From contig JAFAFP010000246.1 of assembly GCA_023423415.1 (NCBI GenBank), positions 3,073-67,072 of the forward strand: a stretch of DNA of 64,000 nucleotides, written 5' to 3'. Source of the DNA: Pseudomonadota bacterium (GTDB taxonomy: Bacteria > Pseudomonadota > Alphaproteobacteria > Rhizobiales > Xanthobacteraceae). A program made the translations under genes and the position numbers. The notes under the pieces were generated by a model. The model saw only the letters and a list, made by a program, of their open reading frames with translations, made no database searches and was not told the origin of the DNA. Position 1 is the first letter of the stretch; the number at the start of each line of letters is the position of its first letter. Of the stretch, positions 43,119-52,186 are shown piece after piece.

Positions 43119-43186
43119 GAATTAACACATAAAACACGTTTATGTGTTAATTCCGATATTGTCACTTTATCGACTTTAACACATAA
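43119..43186. promoter_or_regulatory. hipBA operator: three copies of TTAACACATAA, two forming a perfect palindrome
   Basis: GAATTAACACATAAA at 43119-43133 and its exact reverse complement at 43139-43153 form a 15-base perfect inverted repeat with a five-base spacer. A third half-site TTAACACATAA lies at 43176-43186 in direct orientation, 18 bases before hipB. HipB antitoxins bind palindromic operators in their own promoter. This is the clearest regulatory signal in the window. Confidence 0.8.
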
Positions 43187-43204
43187 TACGAGTGTAAGTC
43201 GCCC

Positions 43205-43453
43205 ATGACCGACCTCGCCCGTACCCCGAAACAGATCGGCAATTTGATCCGCCGAACCCGCAAAAAAAGCGGTCTTAATCAAGCACAACTCGCTGATCTG
43301 AGCGGTCTGCGCCAGGAGACGATCTCTCTGATCGAAACCGGCAATCCGGCCACAAGGCTGGAAACCATCCTGGCGGTGCTGGCGGCCCTCAATCTCGAGT
43401 TCCAGATCGTCCCTCGGTCCAAAGGCAATGCCTTGATTGAGGATATCTTCTGA
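43205..43453 (+). CDS. hipB: HipB-type antitoxin, XRE-family DNA-binding protein
   Basis: An 82-residue protein with a Cro/C1 helix-turn-helix at about 10-62: IGNLIRRTRKKSGLNQAQLA, then LSGLRQETISLIETGNPAT. The C-terminal tail LNLEFQIVPRSK is a short strand segment as in HipB. It represses its own operon through the sites at 43119-43186 and neutralises HipA. The stop overlaps the hipA start as TGATG, so synthesis is coupled. Confidence 0.88.
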   Translation: MTDLARTPKQIGNLIRRTRKKSGLNQAQLADLSGLRQETISLIETGNPATRLETILAVLAALNLEFQIVPRSKGNALIEDIF

Positions 43454-44763
43454 TGTCGCGGCGTCCCCGTCATCCGCCGCTTCGCGTCTTCCTGAATAAT
43501 CGTCTCGTCGGTCGACTACACAAGGCAGCGAATGGCGCCATCGATTTCCGTTACGACCCAGACTGGCTCAGGTGGGAGCATTCATTCCCCGTGTCATTGT
43601 CCCTCCCCTTGCGCGAGGATGCCTATCGCGGTGAACCGGTCACCGCCGTTTTCGATAATCTCCTACCCGACACCGACATGCTGCGACGCCGGATCGCTGA
43701 AAAGGTCGGCGCAGCCGGTATCGACGCCTACAGTCTTCTCGCCGCTATCGGCCACGACTGCGTTGGCGCGCTGCAATTCATGGCCGACGACGACAATCAC
43801 GAAGTCCACGATTACGGTCTCACCGGCGATGCCATCGACGACGAGCAAATTGAAAAGTTGCTCAAGAGCTTGTCCCAGACTCCGCTGGGCCTGACACGCA
43901 ATGATGACTTCCGCATCTCTGTCGCAGGCGCCCAGGAGAAAACAGCACTACTCCGGCTAAACGGAAAATGGATAAAGCCTCACGGCACAACGCCAACGAC
44001 ACATCTTTTCAAGACGCAGATCGGCGAACTGCCAAACGGCATCGATCTTTCAAACAGCGTTGAGAATGAATATTACTGCCTGAAGCTTGCTGCGGCTTTC
44101 GGCCTGCCGGTCAACAAAACCGAAATCGCCACATTCGGCAAAACAACTGCTCTTATCATCGAACGCTTTGATCGCCTCTGGACAAGCGACGGGCGGCTCC
44201 TGCGGCTCCCCCAGGAAGATTGTTGCCAAGCCCTATCCGTGCCACCGACGCGCAAATACCAAAGCGACGGTGGTCCCGGCCTTGCCCAGCTCCTTGATCT
44301 GCTGAAGGGCAGTGACACCCCTGCAGCCGATCAAATGACCCTTTTCAAAGCACAGATCCTGTTCTGGCTGATTGGCGCGACTGACGGGCATGCGAAAAAC
44401 TTCAGCATCTTCCTCAGTCCGGGCGGCCGTTTCCATTTGACGCCACTGTATGACGTCCTGACAGCACAGCCCAGCCTCGACAGCGGTCAGATCCAGCCCA
44501 AGCAAATGAAGCTTGCCATGTCGGTTGGCACAAACAAGCACTACCGGATTGCCGAAATCGTCGGACGGCATTTTGTCCAAACCGGAAACGCAGCGGGCCT
44601 TCCCAAATCACTCGTCAGCAACGCGATCGATAGCATCATTGCAGCCGCCGAACCCGCATTGGCCGAGGTAGAAAACCAATTGCCACGCGGTTTCCCGGAA
44701 GCGATCCACATTGCCGTCAAGGCTGCGGTGACAGAGCGCCTTAGCGCTTTACAAACTCACTGA
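43453..44763 (+). CDS. hipA: HipA-family serine/threonine kinase toxin
   Basis: A 436-residue kinase. The HipA N-terminal domain has LRVFLNNRLVGRLHKAANG and FDNLLPDTDMLRRRIAEK. The C-terminal kinase part has ISVAGAQEKTALLRLNGKW (nucleotide loop), NEYYCLKLAAAFGLPV, TTALIIERFDRLW, and the catalytic LIGATDGHAKNFSIFLSPG followed by LTPLYDVLTAQP (metal-binding Asp). E. coli HipA phosphorylates glutamyl-tRNA synthetase and causes persistence. Key residues are present, so it should be active. Base composition is lower in GC than neighbours, which suggests acquisition. Confidence 0.92.
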   Translation: MSRRPRHPPLRVFLNNRLVGRLHKAANGAIDFRYDPDWLRWEHSFPVSLSLPLREDAYRGEPVTAVFDNLLPDTDMLRRRIAEKVGAAGIDAYSLLAAIGHDCVGALQFMADDDNHEVHDYGLTGDAIDDEQIEKLLKSLSQTPLGLTRNDDFRISVAGAQEKTALLRLNGKWIKPHGTTPTTHLFKTQIGELPNGIDLSNSVENEYYCLKLAAAFGLPVNKTEIATFGKTTALIIERFDRLWTSDGRLLRLPQEDCCQALSVPPTRKYQSDGGPGLAQLLDLLKGSDTPAADQMTLFKAQILFWLIGATDGHAKNFSIFLSPGGRFHLTPLYDVLTAQPSLDSGQIQPKQMKLAMSVGTNKHYRIAEIVGRHFVQTGNAAGLPKSLVSNAIDSIIAAAEPALAEVENQLPRGFPEAIHIAVKAAVTERLSALQTH

Positions 44764-45092
44764 CGCTTCATCTCGCGGTCCATCGCCGACGGATCAAAAA
44801 AAGGGCATGAAATCGCCCGCGCCGTACACGTTCACGATCTTACTCGACCCCAAAAAAACGAACGCCGGGATCCCCCGATCCCGGCGTTCGACCGCCCAAC
44901 CCCCGCCAAGCGAAAACAGGCTCGCATCCTGCGCTGCACAAAGGTGATCCGCCCCCGCAAATCACCGGCGCGCTTTGACGCTGATGAAGGCTATGCTATT
45001 TCGGACGGCGTCCGCGGCCAACCGCAAATGAGGCTTTCGGCCGCATCTCCCGCCGTTCTCCGGCTCCATGTGACAAAAAAGCATCAACACCG
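44764..45092. other. Gene-free stretch between hipA and an FAH-family gene
   Basis: A 329-base stretch with no credible gene. Its main feature is the perfect palindrome at 44859-44890. The remainder shows no operator-like repeat or clear promoter. It presumably holds the FAH gene promoter. Confidence 0.4.
44859..44890 (-). terminator. Perfect 14-base-pair palindrome with an A-tract on its left, minus-strand terminator-like
   Basis: CGAACGCCGGGATC at 44859-44872 pairs exactly with GATCCCGGCGTTCG at 44877-44890 around four C. Seven A at 44852-44858 would be a U-tract only for a minus-strand transcript. No minus-strand gene lies directly upstream of it, so its orientation is odd; it may still stop antisense transcription into hipA. 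Confidence 0.55.
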
Positions 45093-45794
45093 ATGAGCGA
45101 CTCCTATGTGATTCCGCAGCCGCCGCAGGCGGCCCTAGCGGTCAAAGGCTCCGACAAGAAGTTTCCCGTCCGCCGGATCTGGTGTGTCGGCCGCAATTAC
45201 ATCGAACACATCCGCGAAATGGGACAGGACGAACGCGCCCCCCCGTTCTTCTTCGCCAAGCCGGCCGATGCCATCGTTCCGGACGGGTCGGTTGTGCCCT
45301 ACCCGCTGCTGAGCAAGGACGTGCATCACGAGGTCGAGCTCGTGGTCGCGCTGAAATCAGGCGGCATCAACATCAGCCCGGACAAGGCCAATGACTGCAT
45401 CTGGGGCTACGGCGTCGGCATCGACCTGACCCGCCGCGACCTGCAGATCGCGTCGCGCGACGTGAAGCGCCCGTGGGAAATCGGCAAGGCATTCGACGCC
45501 TCCGCTCCGTGCGGCGCGCTGACGCCGGCGTCCGAGATCGGCCATCCGAACAAGGGCCGCATCAGCCTGAAGGTGAATGGCGTCGTGAAGCAGGACGGCG
45601 ACCTCGACCAGATGATCTGGAACGTGCCGGAGACGATCTGGAAGCTGTCGGAAATGGTGGAGCTCGCCGCCGGCGACATCATCATGACCGGTACCCCGGC
45701 CGGCGTCGGTCAGGTCAATGTCGGCGACAAGATCGAGTGCGCCGTGGACGGTCTCAGCAGCCTGACGGTCACGATCGGCAAGCCGCAGGCCTGA
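45093..45794 (+). CDS. Fumarylacetoacetate hydrolase family protein
   Basis: A 233-residue FAH-fold enzyme. VRRIWCVGRNYIEHIREM is the usual family opening, and DVHHEVELVVALK carries the metal-binding E-x-E; GYGVGIDLTRRDLQ provides the Asp, and DIIMTGTPAGVGQVNVGD is a closing family motif. Members hydrolyse or decarboxylate acylpyruvates and aromatic ring-cleavage products. hpd and paaN later in the window make an aromatic role plausible, but it is not adjacent to them. It is a single gene with a strong terminator right after it. Confidence 0.88.
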   Translation: MSDSYVIPQPPQAALAVKGSDKKFPVRRIWCVGRNYIEHIREMGQDERAPPFFFAKPADAIVPDGSVVPYPLLSKDVHHEVELVVALKSGGINISPDKANDCIWGYGVGIDLTRRDLQIASRDVKRPWEIGKAFDASAPCGALTPASEIGHPNKGRISLKVNGVVKQDGDLDQMIWNVPETIWKLSEMVELAAGDIIMTGTPAGVGQVNVGDKIECAVDGLSSLTVTIGKPQA

Positions 45795-45808
45795 TCGGTT
45801 CAAGCAAT

Positions 45809-45849
45809 AAAAAAAGCCCTCGCAGCGTCATGGCTGCGAGGGCTTTTTT
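45809..45849. terminator. Bidirectional Rho-independent terminator
   Basis: AGCCCTCGCAGC (45815-45826) pairs with GCTGCGAGGGCT (45833-45844) across a six-base loop. A run of A precedes it and a run of T follows it. It serves the FAH-family gene on the plus strand and the small secreted-protein gene converging from the right. Confidence 0.9.
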
Positions 45850-45894
45850 ATTTTTGAGCTCCGGCGTGCGTCCCGCTCGCCTAGCAGCTTCAAC

Positions 45895-46221
45895 TTAGCG
45901 GTTGGAACACGCCGAAAAGCGGCCATAGCCGTCATCGACGTAGCACTGGTTCCGAAGATATTCAGGGACGCGATAAGGCCTGCCATCGGGTCCGATCGAT
46001 GGATCGGGCGAACCGCGATAATAGCGCGGCGCATCGCCATAGGCCGGCGCCTGATGACTGCGCACAGGGCGGCGTTGATTATAGCGCTGGGTCGCCGAGA
46101 TTTCGTCGGAGCGGACGATGCCGGCATCGGGCGTTCGCGTGGCCGGCGAAGCGGTGGTCAGCAGGAGAGTTGCAGTGCCCGCAAGAGCCAAGGCAACCAG
46201 AGATATGCGGAACGGATTCAT
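45895..46221 (-). CDS. Small secreted hypothetical protein
   Basis: A 108-residue protein with a Sec signal peptide: MNPFRISLVALALAGTATLL with cleavage likely near residue 25-30. The mature part is rich in Arg, Tyr, Pro and Asp, with SPDPSIGPDGRPYRVPEYLR and two Cys (NQCYVDDG and FSACSNR) that could form a disulfide. No family is recognised. The start is ATG 46221; upstream codons in frame are not supported. It shares the terminator at 45809-45849 with the convergent FAH-family gene. Confidence 0.6.
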   Translation of the reverse strand: MNPFRISLVALALAGTATLLLTTASPATRTPDAGIVRSDEISATQRYNQRRPVRSHQAPAYGDAPRYYRGSPDPSIGPDGRPYRVPEYLRNQCYVDDGYGRFSACSNR

Positions 46222-46387
46222 TGCTGCGTGTCCCAATTGTAAAAGGCTTGTCGCATGCCTCACGAGATAAACCTGCACCCCGTGCGAATTAGTCCGCCCA
46301 TTGGGGTCATGCCTTCTCAAATTTTCGCGACATCGGCATGGGAAGTGATTGCCTGGCCATCACGGTCGGCGAACGAAGGGCGAAACT

Positions 46388-46475
46388 CCCGTCATTCCGG
46401 GCCACAGCAAAAAGCAGGCGAACGGAATTCATTGACCAGCATTTGTATCGCTGGATTCCGGGTTCACGCGTGTCC
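46388..46475. repeat. Palindromic intergenic repeat, partial
   Basis: GTCATTCCGGGCC near 46390 and CTGGATTCCGGGTTCACGC near 46451-46469 are characteristic left and right parts of the family seen complete at 56933-57046. The right terminal repeat is missing here and is replaced by the 18-base tandem repeat. It lies between a secreted-protein gene and the GST gene. Confidence 0.45.
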
Positions 46476-46494
46476 AGGTCGGCGGTTGCCGACC

Positions 46495-46543
46495 TGGATC
46501 ACGAAGGCAACTTGGATCATGAAGGCAACTTGGATCATGAAAG
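46495..46543. repeat. 18-base tandem repeat, about 2.7 copies
   Basis: The unit TGGATCATGAAGGCAACT starts at 46495 (one base different), 46513 and 46531, the third copy being cut after 13 bases. It is a minisatellite in a 373-base gene-free stretch (46222-46594) and abuts a damaged palindromic repeat. Copies number probably varies between strains. Confidence 0.8.
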
Positions 46544-46594
46544 ATACCGATCTCAGATGAACCCGAGATCGGTGCGCGCACCCCGGCACGCTGC

Positions 46595-47215
46595 TCAAGC
46601 CGCCTTCGTCTTGATCAGTCCTTCCGCCTTCATCGCTTCCTGCACCGCCGGACGCGCCTTCACGCGGTCCTGAAACGCTTTCAGGTTCGGCCACTGCGCC
46701 ACATCGATCTCCTGGAAGCGGCCCCAGTTGGTGACGACGAACAGATAGGCATCGGCCACAGTAAACGTCTCGCCCATCAGATACGACTTGCCGGCCAGGT
46801 GCGCATCAACAAGCGTGAACGCCTTCTGCAAATTCGCCTTGGCGATCGAGCGGTAATCGGCCGGCGTATCCTGCTTGAACAGCGGCGTGAACTGCTTGTG
46901 AATTTCCGTGCTGATGAATGTGAGCCATTCCAAGACGCGGTAATAATCCATCGTGCCGTGTTCCGGCAGGAGGCCTGACTCCGGCTTCTTGCCGGCAATG
47001 AACTGCAGGATGGCCGCGGCTTCCGTCAGGGTTTCGCCGCTGTCCAGCTTGAGCACCGGGACCACGCCTTTCGGATTCACATCCCAGAAATTTTCGCCGC
47101 CTTGCGTGACCTTGGCCTTGTTGTCGACACGGTCGATTTCGAACGGCACGCCGATCTCGTGCAAAGCGATATGTGGAGCGAGTGAACAGGCGCCAGGCGA
47201 AAAATAGAGTTTCAT
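46595..47215 (-). CDS. Glutathione S-transferase, beta-class-like
   Basis: A 206-residue GST. The thioredoxin-like N-domain starts MKLYFSPGACSLAPHIALHE, with Cys10 in the beta-class position, and has NPKGVVPVLKLDSGETLTEA (glutathione-binding cis-Pro and TE). The helical C-domain holds LMGETFTVADAYLFVVTNWG. It conjugates or reduces electrophiles with glutathione in the cytosol. The ATG at 47215 has GGAAGGAAG upstream; the frame is open further back without family character. It stands alone. Confidence 0.9.
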   Translation of the reverse strand: MKLYFSPGACSLAPHIALHEIGVPFEIDRVDNKAKVTQGGENFWDVNPKGVVPVLKLDSGETLTEAAAILQFIAGKKPESGLLPEHGTMDYYRVLEWLTFISTEIHKQFTPLFKQDTPADYRSIAKANLQKAFTLVDAHLAGKSYLMGETFTVADAYLFVVTNWGRFQEIDVAQWPNLKAFQDRVKARPAVQEAMKAEGLIKTKAA

Positions 47216-47436
47216 TTCCAGAGCTTCCTTCCGACGGTAACGCGGTGAGCTTGTCTTCCAGGTTGCAGGCTTAGCGGCTGGCACGCCGCCTTGGCAAGCA
47301 TCCGTCCTGCGCGCTGCCGACATGACAATCGTCAAACTGCTCGAAACCGAAATCACGGAGGGGATTCACAAGGGGGAACCAAATCAGATATGGCCCGTTG
47401 ACCGTTGCCGGTTCACGTTTTCCTTTGGGGACTTCG

Positions 47437-47682
47437 ATGACTGCCCTTGCCGACCGACATATCGCCCGCATCGCTGAACCCGAGCCGTTCGGCGACGTGA
47501 CCCTCGCACCAGCCCTGATGACAGGGCAATCGGAAAGCCAACTCGCACGGGATATGGCCGGCACCTTCGACCAAACGCAGCCGACCACCGCCGCACAGGC
47601 TCTCAGCCACTTGCGCTCGCTGTTCCCGGACATGCCGTTGACGGCACGGGTCGCAGCGCTCAATGCGTTGATGCGGCGCTAA
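47437..47682 (+). CDS. Small hypothetical protein
   Basis: An 81-residue reading with TTGGGGA upstream of the ATG at 47437. Residues such as SQLARDMAGTFDQTQPTTAA and SHLRSLFPDMPLTARVAAL give an amphipathic helical protein with ordinary composition, so it is plausible as a gene. No family is recognised. Two thirds of the 680 bases between GST and the hydrolase have no better candidate. It might also be chance. Confidence 0.45.
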   Translation: MTALADRHIARIAEPEPFGDVTLAPALMTGQSESQLARDMAGTFDQTQPTTAAQALSHLRSLFPDMPLTARVAALNALMRR

Positions 47683-47792
47683 GACCCGCGAAGGTCAAAT
47701 CAAGACACCACGCGGGCTCTGAGCTTTGCGCCACGCTCCTGGAAAGAGCTGTCGATTGACCGGACCTCGACAGCCCTCCTGTCCGCTTCGTC

Positions 47793-47896
47793 TAGAGCCT
47801 TTCCGGCTCTGATGGAATCAAAGCCGGACTCCAGCTTCTTGCTTTGACGCGTTTTCCTTACGCGAACCTGTGTCCACTTCGCTCGAAAACGCTCTA
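47793..47896. repeat. Full-length palindromic element with TAGAGC/GCTCTA ends, overlapping a gene stop
   Basis: A 104-base element with six-base terminal inverted repeats TAGAGC (47793-47798) and GCTCTA (47891-47896). TCCGGCT (47802-47808) pairs with AGCCGGA (47822-47828) in an internal hairpin. The last three bases form the TAG stop of the minus-strand hydrolase gene. A truncated copy at 33351-33390 does the same for benE. Confidence 0.7.
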
Positions 47897-48559
47897 TGCC
47901 GCTTCCAAACCGCTGGCGCGATGCGATGCATCGATCCGCCCGAGGAATTCTGCGGCCGTCATGACGTGGGCTGTTGAGAAGGCGAGAATCGTCAGCGTTG
48001 CCCGGTGCACGTCTTCCGCCGCCATCGCCCCCTGGCCAACATCCGGATAATCGAACGTCCCTGTCGCATCCGACAGGAAAACCACCTTGTAGTTCCTGAA
48101 CATCGCGTCGCGCGCCGTCGCGTGGCAGCAATTCTCGGTCGTCGTGCCAGTGATCACGACTGTCTCTATTCCCCACTCGCGCAAGATGATGTCGAGGTCA
48201 GTCCCGAAGAAGCCGCTGTAGCGATGCTTCTTGATCACATGCTCGCCCGGCGCCGGAGCCAGAGCGTCGAAAATTTCTGCTCCCTTCGTCTCGTCAACAA
48301 GGGACGAACGATCCGCAATCGGCCCATACAGATCGTCAAACAAGCCCATGTCGCAACCGTCCTTGCGATGGACATGCGCGGTGTAGATAACGCGCACCCC
48401 TTTCTCGCGACATGTCTTTAGTGTCTTCGCAAGCGTCGGCACCATGTTGGCCGCCTGCAACGATCGAAGTTTCGCGCCCTCCGCGACAAAGTCGTTCTGC
48501 ATATCAACGACGATCACGGCGGTGCGTGACGGATCAAGACGATCGACCTGATACGGCAT
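47894..48559 (-). CDS. Isochorismatase-family cysteine hydrolase
   Basis: A 221-residue cysteine hydrolase. AVIVVDMQNDFVAEGAKL provides the catalytic Asp near residue 19, VIKKHRYSGFFGTDLDIILR the Lys near 110, and VVITGTTTENCCHATARDAM the nucleophilic Cys near 145. The family includes nicotinamidases, biuret hydrolases and N-carbamoylsarcosine amidase; the exact amide substrate is unknown. Length is normal. It lies between a small ORF and an AraC regulator, divergent from the latter, which may control it. The stop codon is supplied by a dispersed repeat. Confidence 0.87.
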   Translation of the reverse strand: MPYQVDRLDPSRTAVIVVDMQNDFVAEGAKLRSLQAANMVPTLAKTLKTCREKGVRVIYTAHVHRKDGCDMGLFDDLYGPIADRSSLVDETKGAEIFDALAPAPGEHVIKKHRYSGFFGTDLDIILREWGIETVVITGTTTENCCHATARDAMFRNYKVVFLSDATGTFDYPDVGQGAMAAEDVHRATLTILAFSTAHVMTAAEFLGRIDASHRASGLEAA

Positions 48560-48761
48560 CAGACACCTCCCATTGGATCGGAGAATCTAGCATACTGCAG
48601 ACCTGACGGCTTTGCTGTGCTGGACATTCGCTTGACCCGGCCTGCCATTCTTTACTCCCCACAACAGCAGCCATGCTTGCAGTTTTGTCTCTTTTGGCGG
48701 AAACTCAAGCTGTGCCGCCATCGCTTGACGTGTGTTTCCCCCATTCGGAGGAGGACGGCTG

Positions 48762-49700
48762 ATGCATGTCGAGAGACAAACTGTCGTGGTCAAGCCGACC
48801 GACAGTTTCGATCACTGGCATCAGGTGACGTGCCGGGACTTTTCCTTGACCGAGTGCCGCCGCACCCCGAGGGATTTCTTTCGTGCGCAAATCACCATTC
48901 GTGAATTCGGCGCTCTAAAGGTCAACAAGATCTGGTCGCACACATTGCCCGAGCAACACATTTGCGTCGAGCGAAGTGCGAGCGATACCCGCAAGGATCC
49001 GCGCGATTACTTTATGGTCTGGCTGGCGCTCAAGGGAGAGATCGTCTTCGCTCAGGGCGGACGTGTTGCGCGGATGCATTCGGGCGACCTCACGCTTCAC
49101 GACCAAGCCCAGCCCTTCAGCCTCGAATTCACAGACAACTCTCATTCCCTGATGATTTCGATCCCGCGGCCACTGCTCATTGCGCGACTGCCGGATGCGC
49201 CACGCCTGACGGCTCGAACCATTAATCACCGGTCCCGACTTGGGATTCTTGCCGGCTCGATGGTCCGACAACTGATGGATCTCGATGAGCACAGCGACGA
49301 CATTGTCGATCGACTCGGCGCATCGACGCTTGACGTGCTGGCCGCCACGTTGACCGCAGAACTGACCTCTTCTGCAGAGGCATATGAAGACAAACGGTTA
49401 CGCGACGTAAAGCGATATCTGCTGGCCAACCTCGAGGCGAACGACCTGACGCTCGACGCGATCGCGAATGCCCAAAACATGTCGCCGCGCACGCTGAATC
49501 GGCTGTTTGCCGTCGACGGCACCACGCCGATGCGATGGCTGTGGGACCAGCGCCTCCTGGCGAGCTACAGGTCGCTAACCCAAGGCGAGACGAGACATGT
49601 GACCGACGCCGCCTATCGCTTCGGATTCAGCGACGTGTCCCACTTCAGCCGCGCCTTCAAAGCCAGATTCGGCCGATCGCCGCATACTTTGGTGCGCTAG
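48762..49700 (+). CDS. AraC-family transcriptional regulator (AraC-binding-like domain)
   Basis: A 312-residue regulator. The N-terminal half (about 25-190) fits the AraC_binding_2-type sensor found in FeaR/NahR-like AraC proteins, with FMVWLALKGEIVFAQGGRVA. The C-terminal AraC DNA-binding domain has LTLDAIANAQNMSPRTLNRL, then VTDAAYRFGFSDVSHFSRAF and FGRSPHTL. ATG 48762 has GGAGGAGGA eight bases upstream. It is divergent from the cysteine hydrolase at 47894, about 200 bases apart, a typical regulator/target arrangement. Confidence 0.87.
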   Translation: MHVERQTVVVKPTDSFDHWHQVTCRDFSLTECRRTPRDFFRAQITIREFGALKVNKIWSHTLPEQHICVERSASDTRKDPRDYFMVWLALKGEIVFAQGGRVARMHSGDLTLHDQAQPFSLEFTDNSHSLMISIPRPLLIARLPDAPRLTARTINHRSRLGILAGSMVRQLMDLDEHSDDIVDRLGASTLDVLAATLTAELTSSAEAYEDKRLRDVKRYLLANLEANDLTLDAIANAQNMSPRTLNRLFAVDGTTPMRWLWDQRLLASYRSLTQGETRHVTDAAYRFGFSDVSHFSRAFKARFGRSPHTLVR

Positions 49701-49746
49701 AAGCCGATCTCGCCTGTACGACGCTGATGCGGCACAGAGGCCGCGG

Positions 49747-50450
<704 letters not shown>

Positions 50451-50451
<1 letters not shown>

Positions 50452-51185
50452 CAGTGGACGGCCTCCGCGCCGAGATAGCACGCCAGAACGTCCGGATTGC
50501 GTGTCACCACCTCCGGCGTCCCCTCGGCGATCACCTTGCCGTAATTCACCACCACGACGTGACGCGACAGCGCCATCACCGCGCGCATCACGTGTTCGAT
50601 CAGGAGAATGGTGAGGCCGGTATCCTCGTTGAGCTTGCGGAAGACTCCAACCATGCGGTCTGTCTCCGTCGGCCGCAACCCCGCCATCACCTCGTCCAGC
50701 AGCAGGATCTTCGGCTTGGTCGCGAGCGCGCGCGCAACCTCAAGACATTTGCGATCGGGCAACGTGATGCCGGTCGGCCGCGCATGACGCTTGTCGCCGA
50801 GGCCGAGCAATTTCAGCACGGTGTTGGCGTAATCGCGCGCTTCGTTCACGTCATCGGTCCATGTCAGCGCGCCGATTGCGGCATTCTCTTCGACCGTCAG
50901 ATCGTTGAAAGGCCGTACGATCTGGAAGGTCCGGCCAACGCCGGCGCGACAGATCTGATCCGGACGCTTGCCGACGAGCTGCTGTCCATCGAGGAAGACC
51001 TCGCCGGTGTCGGGGGGAAACACGCCAGCAATCATGTTGAAGATCGTGGTCTTGCCCGCGCCATTCGGTCCGATCAGGGCCTGAATGGAACCGGGCACAA
51101 CGTCGAACGTGACATTATCGACGGCCTTGAGACCGCTGAAGCTTTTCGAAATGCCTCTGACCGAAAGCGATGCTGCGGATGTCAT
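50451..51185 (-). CDS. livG: Branched-chain amino acid-type ABC transporter ATPase LivG, cluster 1
   Basis: A 244-residue ATPase with Walker A LIGPNGAGKTTIFNMIAG, GVGRTFQIVRPFNDLTVEEN and Walker B ILLLDEVMAGLRPTE. The signature is degenerate: TLPDRKCLEVARALATKP instead of LSGGQ, a variant known in a LivG subgroup tied to non-leucine substrates. ATG 51185 overlaps the livM stop as ATGA. It is coupled on both sides. Confidence 0.9.
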
Positions 51186-52186
51186 GGACGATCTTTCGGC
51201 TTGCGATCGAGACGCAGGAGGCTGGAGATCCACGGCCAGACGCCCGACGGGCGGTACAGCACGATGACGACGACGCACAGGCCCCAGAAGAACTGCTTGA
51301 TGCCGTCGATCTTCACGCCCTCGGTCAGGCCGGTCAGCGTCTCCCCAAGTGGCGTCAGAATGAACGCACCGATGATCGGACCGAACAAGGTGCCGACGCC
51401 GCCGACGATGGTGCCAAGGATCAACTCGATCGACCTGTTGGTGCCGAACGTCGATTCCGGAAACAGATTGTTGTAGTAAAAGGCGTACCAGACACCGGCT
51501 ATGCCGGTGAGTCCCGATGAAATGGCGACCGCGATCATCTTGTATTTGAACAGATGAACGCCGCTCGCCTCAGCCGCCTGCTGATCCTCACGGATCGCTT
51601 GCCAGTAATAGCCGAGCTTGGAATTCAGCAGCAGCCGGCACAGAACCAGCGCCAGCGCCGTCATCGCCAGGATCACGTAGTAGAACATCACCGGCGAGCC
51701 GCGAAGATTGAGAAGATCCACCGTGGAACGGTTCGCCACCGGCAGGAACAATCCCTCGGTGCTGCCGAGCCAGCGGGTGTGATCGACCATGATGCCGGTG
51801 AATTCCGCGAAAGCGATGGTCAGCAACGCGAAATAGACGCCGTGGATCGAGAAACGGAAGCCGAGATAGCCGATCAGGCATCCCATCAGCACCGACAACG
51901 CGATCGCAGCAAACACACCGATCACCGGCGGTATGCCGAAATGAATGAACAGCGCCGCGCTGGCATAGGCGCCGATGCCGACGAACAGCGCGTGTCCGAG
52001 CGACAGCAGCCCGGCAAAGCCCAGCATCAAATTCCAGGCCTGGCCGACATAGGCGAAGTAAAGAACGATAATGAGAACGCTGAGAATGTAGTTGCTGACG
52101 ACCAACGGCGCCACGATCAGCGCGGCCGCAAACACCGCGAGCAGCACAAGCCCATGCGCGGGCACACCTTCGAAAAGACGGCTCAT
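51182..52186 (-). CDS. livM: Branched-chain amino acid-type ABC transporter permease LivM, cluster 1
   Basis: A 334-residue permease with about ten hydrophobic helices. AWNLMLGFAGLLSLGHALFV and LGTIVGGVGTLFGPIIGAF are family signatures. AIREDQQAAEASGVHLFKYK is the cytoplasmic ATPase-coupling loop. The start ATG 52186 overlaps the livH stop as ATGA; an open frame extends upstream inside livH. It forms the membrane channel with LivH. Confidence 0.88.
   Translation of the reverse strand: MSRLFEGVPAHGLVLLAVFAAALIVAPLVVSNYILSVLIIVLYFAYVGQAWNLMLGFAGLLSLGHALFVGIGAYASAALFIHFGIPPVIGVFAAIALSVLMGCLIGYLGFRFSIHGVYFALLTIAFAEFTGIMVDHTRWLGSTEGLFLPVANRSTVDLLNLRGSPVMFYYVILAMTALALVLCRLLLNSKLGYYWQAIREDQQAAEASGVHLFKYKMIAVAISSGLTGIAGVWYAFYYNNLFPESTFGTNRSIELILGTIVGGVGTLFGPIIGAFILTPLGETLTGLTEGVKIDGIKQFFWGLCVVVIVLYRPSGVWPWISSLLRLDRKPKDRP

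Noticed and set aside
46255..46560. Plus-strand frame encoding repeated WIMKAT peptides
   Set aside because: The peptide repeat is simply the 18-base tandem repeat translated, and the rest is repeat DNA.
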